Positions 8,127-16,390 of a stretch of DNA of 33,103 nucleotides are shown here, piece by piece (the first letter of the stretch is position 1; the number at the start of each line of letters is the position of its first letter). A program made the translations under genes and the position numbers. This stretch comes from UBA6921 sp031363085 (GTDB taxonomy: Bacteria > Pseudomonadota > Gammaproteobacteria > SG8-11), in assembly GCA_031363085.1 (NCBI GenBank), contig JANLTU010000114.1:1-33103 (forward strand), written 5' to 3'. The notes below the pieces were generated by a model. It saw only the letters and a list, made by a program, of their open reading frames with translations, made no database searches and was not told where the DNA came from.

Positions 8127-10268
8127 TTAGTGGACCATCAAGGCCGCGCTGCTCAGCACGGTGGTGCATGCACCTTTGACGATGGAGCGAGTGCGCACCT
8201 GGTCGATGGTGAGTGGTGGCACCGCCACGTTAGCCGCCGTAACGAGGTCGTTGAGCAAGTTATTCACCTCGGTGTAACTCTCGGTCGCTGTGGGTTGATT
8301 GGCGAAATTCACGCCGATCATTTTGTTACTCAGCGTATTGGTGATGAGATCTTTCTTCGCTTGCGTGCCAAACGCCGTGGCGACGGCTGCACCGAACTCA
8401 AACGCCGGAGTGGTGTTAAAAAACGCGGCGCGTGCGGTGGTGTTTTCCACCAAGGCGTCGCAGTATTCCGTCGCCAGTTTGGCGATACCGACCTGCTGCG
8501 CCGGCAAGAAACTCATCACGTTGCTATTGCCAGGCAGTTGCTGACGCAGCTTGGTGAATTCGGCAGCAACGTTTGTAGCCGTGACACTTATTCCGGTAAG
8601 CGCGGCCATGGTGTTGTTGACCTGATCAAACGTACGCACGCCGGAATTCGGAATCACCGTGCGCGTGTCAGTCGCTATCGACAGCGCTCCGGGTGTCGGC
8701 TCCGGCAACACGTTGCTGAGCACGCCCAATTCTTCGAAGGTCAGTATGAAGGAATCGCTGGCACTGCCCTTGTCCTGCGCGATCACGGTACCCATGGATG
8801 ACAATTCAAGCTTGGGCGCGTCGACGATGGCATTCACATTGCGATACGCCTGACCGGCCGCAGGCAAGACTTCGTTGATTGCGATTTGCATGCCCTTGAT
8901 GCGCAGGCTGCCGGGATTCGGCCCGACATAGGTCGGATGCGCGAACAGGTAGCTGGACTTGTCAATTTCACTTGCATCCAGCTCGATGGTGCCGCCCACC
9001 ATGCCCGCAGCGGCGGCGATATCGAAGCGCAGTACCGAGCGATCCATATACCCGGCATCGAAGTTTTGTTTCACCTGCGCCGCACTTAACGGACGGTTAT
9101 AGACCGCCACCAGATAGAACACGCCTTTCCACAAACGGTCGCTGGTCTTTTCATTGCCTAGAATGAAGGAATAAGTAGTGTTCCAATTGGCAAGATCACC
9201 CTTGCCTTGCGCATCAACCACGCCGGTGTCGACACCGTCCAGATAGATTTTTCGTCCTGCCGTTTGGTCAAACGTGGCAACCACATGCTGCGGCACCAAT
9301 TTAAGACTCGCAGCGGCCGTTGCGAGATCCGGCGTTCCGGCCGTAACACTGATACCGGTCGCGGTGCTGCGATTACGATAAATGTATTGCGTGGTGCTCT
9401 GGCCAAGCTGAAAATTACGCGTTGCGGCGTCGATGGAATAAGTCATGATGCGCGCCGATCCCGTTTGTGTGTTGTTGTCTGGAACGATCCACGCTTCGAT
9501 GCTGTATTCTTTGCTTGCGGTCGGAGCGGCGATCAAGTCGAATAATTTCTTGCTGGACTCCACCGTAGCTTCAGCCTTGCCGCTGACGTTTTTCAGCCCC
9601 TGCTGCGCCACCCACTCGGTGCCACTCAGGGTCAGGTCCATTGCCGGTGCCACGCCACTTAAGTCGCGCACCACCGTTCCCGAACCTTCTTTAAACAGAT
9701 ACAGTGCCACGACGTTGCTGTTCACACGCTTGCTCAACGCACCGTTGGCTTGGCTTGCCGCGAATGTCGTAGCCACACTCCTGATAGTCTGTGCGCTAAA
9801 GCCGGTATCGACCGGCTTGCCGCCGGTTAATGCAACCCACTCTTCAATCGCACCGCGCATTTTCGCAGCATCATCGATGCAGTTTGCGCTCCAGCAATTA
9901 TGTTTTTCCTCCGCTAACTTAACCACCACGCGCGATTTAGCGGGGTTCAGTTTGTCGGCTTTTTTACTGTCGATAATCGCCTTGTAGGCAATCTGAATAT
10001 CCTTGTTTGCAAACGGTGGTGCGCTCGCGATGCTCCCGTCATGACAACCAGAGCAATACTGCGCCGTCAATTTATATACGGTCGTCTGGAAGGCAACCTG
10101 ATCGGTAGCAGCAGCGGCAATCGGCGTCTCGGTATTCGCCGGCGTCGATCCACCCGATCCTCCGCACGCCGCCAGTAACAGGGAGGTCGCCACCAAACAC
10201 ACTCTCGCACTCCATACGCGCATTGTCATACGGCTTGCCTGACTAAAATTTAACATTTTCGTATCCAT
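8127..10268 (-). CDS. c-type cytochrome lipoprotein with LamG domain
   Basis: This 713-residue outer-membrane-type lipoprotein has a lipobox LLLAAC followed by GGSGG. A single c-haem motif CSGCH is at 72-76, in a domain like the planctomycete-type cytochrome found in DUF1549/1553 proteins, with an extra Cys pair (HNCWSANC) nearby. A LamG/concanavalin-like domain follows at roughly 190-400, from ALYLFKEGSGTVVRDLSG to KIYLDGVDTGVV. The C-terminal third is unassigned. The ATG at 10268 is chosen because it has GGGG upstream and a proper lipoprotein signal, and it avoids overlap with the preceding gene; the frame is open back to 10349. It probably accepts electrons at the cell surface while the LamG domain binds a polymer or sugar. 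Confidence 0.75.
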   Translation of the reverse strand: MDTKMLNFSQASRMTMRVWSARVCLVATSLLLAACGGSGGSTPANTETPIAAAATDQVAFQTTVYKLTAQYCSGCHDGSIASAPPFANKDIQIAYKAIIDSKKADKLNPAKSRVVVKLAEEKHNCWSANCIDDAAKMRGAIEEWVALTGGKPVDTGFSAQTIRSVATTFAASQANGALSKRVNSNVVALYLFKEGSGTVVRDLSGVAPAMDLTLSGTEWVAQQGLKNVSGKAEATVESSKKLFDLIAAPTASKEYSIEAWIVPDNNTQTGSARIMTYSIDAATRNFQLGQSTTQYIYRNRSTATGISVTAGTPDLATAAASLKLVPQHVVATFDQTAGRKIYLDGVDTGVVDAQGKGDLANWNTTYSFILGNEKTSDRLWKGVFYLVAVYNRPLSAAQVKQNFDAGYMDRSVLRFDIAAAAGMVGGTIELDASEIDKSSYLFAHPTYVGPNPGSLRIKGMQIAINEVLPAAGQAYRNVNAIVDAPKLELSSMGTVIAQDKGSASDSFILTFEELGVLSNVLPEPTPGALSIATDTRTVIPNSGVRTFDQVNNTMAALTGISVTATNVAAEFTKLRQQLPGNSNVMSFLPAQQVGIAKLATEYCDALVENTTARAAFFNTTPAFEFGAAVATAFGTQAKKDLITNTLSNKMIGVNFANQPTATESYTEVNNLLNDLVTAANVAVPPLTIDQVRTRSIVKGACTTVLSSAALMVH

Positions 10269-10314
10269 AGAAACCCCGCAATAAAACCAGCCTAGAAGTT
10301 GAACAACATGTCGC

Positions 10315-11526
10315 TCAGTCGCCCTTGCAATACGCGGCCACTTCGGCAAATACGCGCTTCATGTTGTAATTATTTTTCTCGAACACGTCGGTGATGCGCT
10401 GTACTTCCGACTGATCGGTTGCCGACGCGGGATCACGCAGACAGGTGAACTTGAACACCTTCTGTACCTGACATTGTGAAAACGCTTTGCTGGATGAAAG
10501 TTCCTGTCCGAGACTTTTTATGCCGTTGCCGCTGGCCGGTGACGAGGTGTTCCAGCCAAGCGACGCATTTGGACCTCGGCGCCAGTAGTTGTTCCATTGG
10601 TCATTCTTGACGATGTAGCCCAGCGGAAAATTATTCGAGTTAATCAGGTTTTTCGCCTGCACTTCACCCGGCGTCATGACGATCTGCTCGCCGCCGTCTT
10701 TAACCACTTCTTTGAAGTCGTAGTAGGCGAACGCCTGCGCCAACGGGTCCATACCCGAATGGCAGCCCACGCATTGATTCAAGAAGATAGTGCTATCGCC
10801 ACCGGGATTGCGTGATACGTCTTGGCGAATCCGGTCCGGCGTACGCGTTACATCGTGCACATCTTCCATGTCGCGACACATTTGCGTCATGAAAGTGAAA
10901 CGGATGGCACGTCGATTGGTACCCGCTTTTAAAAATGCTTCACCAAAGGCGCGCGATGTAATCACACCCGCAGTGTTTTGCGTGGCGAGTGTGGCTCCCG
11001 GCTGGCTCGATTGCGCACTGCGAATCAGGTTGGCCGGATCGGCGAGATTAATGCGCTTGGTTTCCAGTTCCTTGTAGTGCGCGTTGTCCGTTTGTGAAAC
11101 CGGTGCTGTGATCGCGGCCGCTGCGCCGGCAACGTACACGATGTCTTCAGTCAACACTTGGTTGAACGGTACATCGTCGCGGATCATGCCGATGACCGTG
11201 GCGGTGTAGTCATTAAGATCGGCGTACGGCGACTGAGTCTCGTTGGTCCAGGGTGTAACAAAATTTTTCAGTGTGGTGTTGTAGAAGATACTGTTACTCA
11301 TCGCTTCGCTGGCAGCGCCGACCGCATCGCCACCGGCAATTTTTGTCGACATCGAATTCAGTACTGTATCCGAGGGCGGCACGCCCACCAGACGATCATG
11401 AATTCGCCGTGCCTGTTCGCGCGGCCCGGCGACAGCGAGCGAGGTTACCCCGACCAACACTACTGCGGTTAAATACTGCAAACTCAAACGTCCCAACGAT
11501 ACGCAACTGCCGCGTGTTTTCTTCAT
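10315..11526 (-). CDS. Exported mono-haem protein, DUF1592/DUF1588-like
   Basis: This 403-residue protein has a Sec signal peptide ending near AVA. It carries one c-haem motif, CVGCH, in NQCVGCHSGMDPLAQAFAYYD. That context (CxxCHxxxDP followed by an aromatic-rich stretch) is shared with the DUF1588/DUF1592 group of surface cytochromes. The N-terminal YTATVIGMIRDDVPFNQVLTEDI stretch also recalls these families, in which DUF1549-type segments precede the haem. The start at 11526 has AGGGG at seven bases, unlike the longer frame from 11571. It is the first gene of a likely three-gene transcription unit with the LamG cytochrome and the DUF1501-like protein. Confidence 0.65.
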   Translation of the reverse strand: MKKTRGSCVSLGRLSLQYLTAVVLVGVTSLAVAGPREQARRIHDRLVGVPPSDTVLNSMSTKIAGGDAVGAASEAMSNSIFYNTTLKNFVTPWTNETQSPYADLNDYTATVIGMIRDDVPFNQVLTEDIVYVAGAAAAITAPVSQTDNAHYKELETKRINLADPANLIRSAQSSQPGATLATQNTAGVITSRAFGEAFLKAGTNRRAIRFTFMTQMCRDMEDVHDVTRTPDRIRQDVSRNPGGDSTIFLNQCVGCHSGMDPLAQAFAYYDFKEVVKDGGEQIVMTPGEVQAKNLINSNNFPLGYIVKNDQWNNYWRRGPNASLGWNTSSPASGNGIKSLGQELSSSKAFSQCQVQKVFKFTCLRDPASATDQSEVQRITDVFEKNNYNMKRVFAEVAAYCKGD

Positions 11527-11930
11527 ACTCATACCCCTTATCACACTGCATGAACGCGATTGCACGTTCACACACGACCCTACCCACTTCCCTTAAGCCC
11601 TGACACAGCGAAAGACATTTACTACTGTTGTGATGATTTTTTTAAAATGTCAAAACCAAGCTCGCTGTGCACGGTGCATTTATATGGGGATAGCGCGATG
11701 TTTAACGTGAGGGAATTCACAACGAAGTTACAGGTGGGCAAGTGCGTTATAAATTTGCGACCGGAGACGCAAACACTGCGCTCATGGAGCGCGCATCGCA
11801 GACGACAGAATGCCTAAAAGTGCTTTATTTATAGCGTTTAAACGCTGTTGTTTAAAAAATAGAACGTGCGACTCGACACATCCGACGTGCACGAATTCGC
11901 GCTAATTGTGGTCACGGTTCACAGGACCGA
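11527..11930. other. Intergenic region upstream of the haem-protein cluster
   Basis: These 404 bases have no convincing gene. They should hold the promoter of the three-gene cluster. A perfect TTGACA lies on the minus strand (11653-11648), but no -10 box is found at the right distance. A 14-bp perfect palindrome AGCGTTTAAACGCT is at 11833-11846, possibly an operator or part of a weak terminator for the lipoprotein gene ending at 11931. Confidence 0.45.
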
Positions 11931-12638
11931 TCAGCGACTGCGGGGAGGTGCGATGCGTGTCACACGTGGTGTTGCATCATTCACTTTGCTTTCCAGTAGC
12001 ACGTTATTTCCTTGCCACACAAAATTAATCGCACAATTCACACAACTCACCTCACATGCGGCGACAACTTTTTTTTCGCATGTGTAGCTTTCAGCCAGAT
12101 CAACTCCGGGCAACGCCTGTTTAATCTGCGCAAGCGTCATACCAGTGATGATTTGACCGGCTTCGATCACTCGTGCGATTTCATAAGAAAGAAATGCATC
12201 GGCCGCAAGAAATGCACCGAGCTGCGGTCGGTCGTTATCGCTATGACGGATGTCGAACACCAGCGGGCTTGCGCCCCTGCCTTTGATGTAAATAACAGAC
12301 CCCCAACGCGCTACAATCAAGCCACGGCAATTTTCACAATCGGCCGGGCACTCGCTTACGGGCTTTTTTTCGCACCACAAGCGCTCGGTTTGTTGGCCAA
12401 TAATTCCCTGCGCGTCCAACACCAGGCGTACCTCGTCCAGATTCATGTCGCGTATGATTTGTTTTTGACTCAAGGCATCAAGAATGTGACCGGGGCGACC
12501 AGAATGTTCGGCGCGATAAGCACCAAGCGAACTTTCAAAGTGTGCACGGCGTGCCGGTTCTTGTTGCACCACCCTATCGGTGCAACCGCTCATGAGCAGC
12601 AGCCACAGGTACCCTTGCAAAAGTGCTCGTGCCATCAT
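11931..12638 (-). CDS. Lipoprotein with duplicated Cx7Cx3Cx2C module
   Basis: This 235-residue protein has a short signal and lipobox (LLMSGC). Two copies of one module follow. Each starts with a segment like GMTLAQIKQAL (DMNLDEVRLVL in the first), which recalls the SmpA/OmlA-type BLIP-like fold. Each then has a cysteine cluster: C-EKKPVSE-C-PAD-C-EN-C in the first, C-EKKVVAA-C-EVS-C-VN-C in the second, followed by a beta-rich tail. The spacing of the four cysteines is the same in both. They may form disulfides or bind a metal in the periplasm. I do not recognise the family. It stands alone between YgiQ and the haem cluster. Confidence 0.65.
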   Translation of the reverse strand: MMARALLQGYLWLLLMSGCTDRVVQQEPARRAHFESSLGAYRAEHSGRPGHILDALSQKQIIRDMNLDEVRLVLDAQGIIGQQTERLWCEKKPVSECPADCENCRGLIVARWGSVIYIKGRGASPLVFDIRHSDNDRPQLGAFLAADAFLSYEIARVIEAGQIITGMTLAQIKQALPGVDLAESYTCEKKVVAACEVSCVNCAINFVWQGNNVLLESKVNDATPRVTRIAPPRSR

Positions 12639-12684
12639 GTTTCGCTACGCTCAAACCCGCTCTGGAAATGTATCGGTAACACGC

Positions 12685-12704
12685 ACAGCATCCTTGGATG
12701 CTGT
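12685..12704. repeat. 9-bp hairpin upstream of the cysteine lipoprotein gene
   Basis: ACAGCATCC and GGATGCTGT form a perfect 9-bp stem with a 2-base loop, about 47 bases before the lipoprotein start codon. It shares the GGATGC arm sequence with the larger hairpin at 12747-12771. Confidence 0.5.
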
Positions 12705-12746
12705 CCTTAACAGCAAATGCTAAGTTTTAAATTTTGCATGTTGAAT

Positions 12747-12771
12747 GGATGCGTGCGCGACGCACGCATCC
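12747..12771 (-). terminator. Strong 11-bp hairpin after ygiQ, likely terminator
   Basis: GGATGCGTGCG (12747-12757) pairs perfectly with CGCACGCATCC (12761-12771) around a 3-base loop, 51 bases past the ygiQ stop. The T run on the minus strand is poor, so it may be a terminator that relies on stem strength or a 3' end stabiliser. Confidence 0.5.
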
Positions 12772-12821
12772 AGAATAAATATAGCAGAGGACGCAACCCG
12801 GTGATGGGGAAGCGATTAGGG

Positions 12822-14993
12822 CTATTTCTTGGTGGGGTGACGCGGCAGCTTCGGCAAGCCGGTATGTTGCGTGCGAAATGTCGATCCCGGTGCCTTGCTA
12901 ATGACACGCTTGCCCGGCGCAGCTTCGCCAGTGCCTTGCGGCTGCCAGGACGGAATCAGATGTTTTTTGCCATTACCAATCAGGTCGGCACGACCCATGT
13001 TTTTCAGTGCTTCGCGCAATAAGGGCCAGTTATTGGCGTCGTGGTAACGCAAGAACGCTTTGTGCAACCGTCGCATCTTGATGCCTTTAGGGACAAACAT
13101 TTCTTCGCTGTCACGCGTGACTTTGCGCAGCGGGTTTTTACCGGAGAAATACATCGCTGTGGCAGTGGCCATCGGTGACGGTAAAAATGTCTGAACCTGA
13201 TCCGCGCGAAAGCCGTTGGCCTTCAGCCATTGCGCAAGATGCAACATGTCTGCATCGGTGGTGCCGGGATGCGCAGCGATGAAATACGGAATCAGGTATT
13301 GTTCCTTGCCTGCCTCCTTGGAGAACTTTTCAAACAGCACTTTGAATTTATCGTAAGCGCCCATGCCGGGCTTCATCATTTTCGACAGCGGCCCTTGCTC
13401 GGTGTGTTCCGGCGCAATTTTCAGATAACCGCCGACATGATGCGTGACCAGCTCCTTCACGTATTCAGGCGAACGTACCGCGAGGTCGTAACGCAATCCG
13501 GAGCTGATAGTGATTTTCTTCACACCTTTGAGCGCACGCGCACGCCGATACAGCGCAATTAGTGGCGTGTGATCGGTGTTCAGGTTGTTGCAAATATCGG
13601 GATAAACGCAGGATGGCTTGCGGCACGCCGATTCAATTTCGATCGACTTGCAGGCCAGACGATACATGTTCGCCGTCGGCCCGCCTAGGTCGGAAATTTG
13701 ACCGGTGAACCCTGGCACCGTGTCGCGGATGCTTTCGATCTCGCGAATAATTGAATCTTCCGAGCGGCTTTGAATAATGCGGCCTTCGTGTTCAGTGATC
13801 GAACAAAACGTGCAGCCGCCGAAACAGCCACGCATGATGTTCACCGAGAATCGGATCATTTCATAGGCCGGGATATTCGCATTTCCGTAACTTGGGTGCG
13901 GCACGCGCGCATACGGCAGATCGAATACGCCATCCATTTCTTTGGTGGTCAGCGGGATCGGCGGCGGATTGAACCATACGTCGCGCTCGCCGTGGCGCTG
14001 CACCAACGCACGTGCGTTGCCCGGATTGGTTTCCAGATGCAACACGCGCGACGCGTGCGCGTACAACACCGGATCGTCTTTCACATCGTTATAGGCTGGC
14101 AAGCGAATAACGGAATGCGCGCGATCCGATTTTACCGGGCGCACAAAGCGCACAATTTTTTCCGCTGGAACGGCTTGTACGGCCTGCGTGGATTGATCCG
14201 CACACGATGCTTCGGTTTTCATTTCATAGGGATCAATCGGCGCATCGACCTTGCCGGGCGTGTCGATGGTGGTGCTGTCGATTTCACTCCAACCAGCGGG
14301 AAATTCCTTGAGCACAAACGCCGTGCCGCGCAAATCGGTAATGCTGTCAACCGCCGCGCCCTTGGCCAGCCGGTGCGCGATCTCGACGATTTGTCGCTCG
14401 GCATTGCCGTACACTAGCAAGTCCGCTTTCGCATCGAGCAACACGCAGCGGCGTACTTTCTCGGACCAGTAATCATAGTGCGCGATGCGCCGCAGGCTGG
14501 CTTCGATACCGCCGATGATAATCGGCACCTGCGAAAACGCTTCGCGGCAGCGCTGCGAATACACAATCACGGCGCGATCAGGACGTTTGTCGCCCGCCCC
14601 GTGCGGGGTGTAAGCATCGTTGCTGCGAATGCGCCGATCCGCCGTGTAGCGATTCACCATCGAATCCATATTGCCGCCGGTCACGCCAAAAAACAGGTTC
14701 GGCTTGCCTAAGGCAGTGAAGCCTTGCGCCGACTGCCAATCCGGCTGCGCAATAATACCAACACGGAACCCCTGCGCTTCGAGCATGCGCCCGATCACCG
14801 CCATGCCGAAACTGGGATGATCCACATAGGCATCGCCAGTGACCAACACGATGTCACAAGAATCCCAGCCCAGCACATCCATTTCGGCACGTGACATCGG
14901 CAGAAACGGTGCCGTGCCAAAGCGCTTGGCCCAGAATTTACGATAGGAAAAAAGATCCGGCGCGGACGGAATTGAAACCACAGAAATAGTCAT
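12822..14993 (-). CDS. ygiQ: YgiQ family radical SAM protein
   Basis: This 723-residue cytosolic protein belongs to the widespread YgiQ family (UPF0313), whose reaction is still unknown. It has the usual N-terminus (FLPMSRAEMDVLGWDSCDIVLVTGDAYVDHPSFG, in parts) and the radical-SAM cysteines C390, C394 and C397 in MRGCFGGCTFC, which should bind a 4Fe-4S cluster and SAM. The start follows a perfect TATAAT box by about 31 bases. The ribosome binding site is weak. The length is normal for the family. It is a monocistronic gene in a conserved housekeeping-like setting. Confidence 0.93.
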   Translation of the reverse strand: MTISVVSIPSAPDLFSYRKFWAKRFGTAPFLPMSRAEMDVLGWDSCDIVLVTGDAYVDHPSFGMAVIGRMLEAQGFRVGIIAQPDWQSAQGFTALGKPNLFFGVTGGNMDSMVNRYTADRRIRSNDAYTPHGAGDKRPDRAVIVYSQRCREAFSQVPIIIGGIEASLRRIAHYDYWSEKVRRCVLLDAKADLLVYGNAERQIVEIAHRLAKGAAVDSITDLRGTAFVLKEFPAGWSEIDSTTIDTPGKVDAPIDPYEMKTEASCADQSTQAVQAVPAEKIVRFVRPVKSDRAHSVIRLPAYNDVKDDPVLYAHASRVLHLETNPGNARALVQRHGERDVWFNPPPIPLTTKEMDGVFDLPYARVPHPSYGNANIPAYEMIRFSVNIMRGCFGGCTFCSITEHEGRIIQSRSEDSIIREIESIRDTVPGFTGQISDLGGPTANMYRLACKSIEIESACRKPSCVYPDICNNLNTDHTPLIALYRRARALKGVKKITISSGLRYDLAVRSPEYVKELVTHHVGGYLKIAPEHTEQGPLSKMMKPGMGAYDKFKVLFEKFSKEAGKEQYLIPYFIAAHPGTTDADMLHLAQWLKANGFRADQVQTFLPSPMATATAMYFSGKNPLRKVTRDSEEMFVPKGIKMRRLHKAFLRYHDANNWPLLREALKNMGRADLIGNGKKHLIPSWQPQGTGEAAPGKRVISKAPGSTFRTQHTGLPKLPRHPTKK

Positions 14994-15024
14994 TGGTGAT
15001 CGAGCACATTTGCTTTAGGGCGGG

Positions 15025-15030
15025 ATTATA
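15025..15030 (-). promoter_or_regulatory. -10 box of the ygiQ promoter
   Basis: A perfect TATAAT on the minus strand lies about 31 bases before the ygiQ start codon. The -35 region (TTATCC with an 18-base spacer) is weak. Confidence 0.5.
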
Positions 15031-15121
15031 GGCGAACACACGCAGCGGGATAATTTTTTTCACAGAGCTTTGACTTTTTATAAGTAGCTAGTAGTCGCAG
15101 CATGCCCAGCAACGCACTACC

Positions 15122-15176
15122 GAGCAAGTCCATGTTCCATCCAGGTATATGTGTGGACAAGCCATAGAACTTGCTC
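15122..15176. repeat. Imperfect long hairpin after the response regulator gene
   Basis: GAGCAAGT (15122-15129) pairs with ACTTGCTC (15169-15176), and the inner parts pair imperfectly. It begins 13 bases past the regulator stop codon. There is no proper T run on the minus strand, so it may act as an mRNA 3' end rather than a standard terminator. Confidence 0.4.
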
Positions 15177-15188
15177 AAAATCTCAGGC

Positions 15189-15926
15189 TTACGCAGCGAA
15201 TCCGGCGGCTAATAATCCATTTTCCATCGCAAAGACGGTGAGCTGCGAAGTGTTGTGACGATCCAGTTTTTTCATCAGATTAGCGCGATGTTTCTCAACC
15301 GTCTTCGGGCTGATCAACAGCGTTTTCGCAATCTCCTTGTTCTTGCGACCCTCCGCAATCAACTTGATGATTTGGCGCTCGCGCAGGGTCAAAGCGTCCG
15401 CAGTTCCGGACGATACTTTATTGCTGATGCGACGATCACGAGCGCTGCTGCGGCGATCCTGGAAACTGGCACGACGATTCGAGTCGCTGACACCTTGGCC
15501 CAAATAGGCGGAAACAACGAATTGAGAAATACCCGAGCTGAGGTAAGTTTTACCTCGCATTACAGTGCGAACACCCATCATCAATTCCGCATGACTGTCA
15601 TTTTTCAATGCATAACCCGCCACACCTAGCATTAGCGTGGCACGAACATATTCTTCGCCATTATCATTGGCGAGCGCGATTATTTTTAATGCCGGATGAA
15701 CTCGACCAAGGTCGCGAATAATATTTGCACAGTTTTCGTAAACAATAGAAATATCAAGAAGCACCACATCTACTCGCAACAACGAAATTTGGCTGAGCGC
15801 CTCGGTTCCATTATCCGACGCTCCTACCACAGCCATATCCGACTCCCGTTGCAGCAATGCAAACAATCCTTCGCGAAGCAACTCCTGTCTTTCTACAATA
15901 AAAATACCAATTTTTTCTTTATTCAC
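15189..15926 (-). CDS. NarL/LuxR-family response regulator with a degenerate receiver
   Basis: This is a DNA-binding regulator of about 245 residues. An N-terminal receiver domain (about 5-125) has the likely phospho-acceptor D58 (VVLLDIS) and the conserved lysine (YALKND). The usual acidic pair is replaced by E12-R13 and the conserved Thr/Ser is replaced by Ala (IIALAND), so phosphorylation may be altered or absent. A linker rich in Arg and Ser follows, then a LuxR helix-turn-helix (LTLRERQIIKLIAEGRKNKE and SPKTVEKHRANLMKKL). The GTG start at 15926 is preferred because GGGGGG stands eight bases upstream; an ATG at 15950 would add eight residues with no ribosome binding site. No partner histidine kinase is in the window. 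Confidence 0.85.
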   Translation of the reverse strand: MNKEKIGIFIVERQELLREGLFALLQRESDMAVVGASDNGTEALSQISLLRVDVVLLDISIVYENCANIIRDLGRVHPALKIIALANDNGEEYVRATLMLGVAGYALKNDSHAELMMGVRTVMRGKTYLSSGISQFVVSAYLGQGVSDSNRRASFQDRRSSARDRRISNKVSSGTADALTLRERQIIKLIAEGRKNKEIAKTLLISPKTVEKHRANLMKKLDRHNTSQLTVFAMENGLLAAGFAA

Positions 15927-16200
15927 GATATAGCCCCCCGTTAATTTCATAGTAGCGAAAGAGCGCTGATCAAGCTTTCATACTGGCCAACTAAAATGTC
16001 AAGATCAAGCTATTATCGCCGCGCGTATGGCTCAACAGTTATGCATCCGTGATGCTACCCGACACTCGTGTCGTTGACGTCCCTGTGATTTCCAACCGCT
16101 CAACGGTTTAAAAAAGCGCTGACTGACCCGCTCTTCTACTTAACTATACCTACCTTGGGTGCTTACTAGATTTCTACAGCGAACATACTGTGTGGGCTAC

Positions 16201-16228
16201 TTTATATAGCACACTTCAAATGCGTCAA
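16201..16228 (-). promoter_or_regulatory. Possible sigma-70 promoter for the response regulator
   Basis: On the minus strand TTGACG (16228-16223) is followed after a 16-base spacer by TATAAA (16206-16201). Both boxes are close to consensus. It lies about 275 bases before the start codon. Confidence 0.45.
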
Positions 16229-16341
16229 ATTACAACAACCTTAACTCCTGATTAATGTTATATGCACTTTTTTGATATGCATGGTCTAACATTAATATCT
16301 ATTATGTTCGCAAAATATGACGCCATACGCAGTCGTCGCTG

Positions 16342-16363
16342 AAAAAATCTTCTCTTCAGAGAA
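16342..16363 (-). terminator. Probable intrinsic terminator after the GspC-like gene
   Basis: TTCTCT and AGAGAA form a 6-bp stem with a 2-base loop, followed on the minus strand by GATTTTTT. It lies 28 bases past the stop codon. The stem is AT-rich, so efficiency may be modest. Confidence 0.5.
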
Positions 16364-16390
16364 ACTAAAGCGTTCGCGTGGCATTGACAC

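Larger units (their letters stand above)
15927..16390. other. AT-rich intergenic region upstream of the regulator
   Basis: No gene is seen in these 464 bases. The region holds a probable terminator for the GspC-like gene (16342-16363) and a plausible sigma-70 promoter (16201-16228) for the regulator, leaving a long leader of about 270 bases before the GTG start. Confidence 0.45.

Noticed and set aside
8085..8801. Plus-strand open frame of 238 residues
   Set aside because: It is antisense to the LamG cytochrome gene and has no signal, motif or ribosome binding site.
11648..11653. Perfect TTGACA on the minus strand as a promoter -35 box
   Set aside because: No -10 box stands 16-18 bases downstream; the nearest candidate is about 23 bases away.
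12012..12710. Plus-strand open frame of 232 residues
   Set aside because: It lies opposite the cysteine-rich lipoprotein, whose lipobox and internal repeat clearly mark the true strand.
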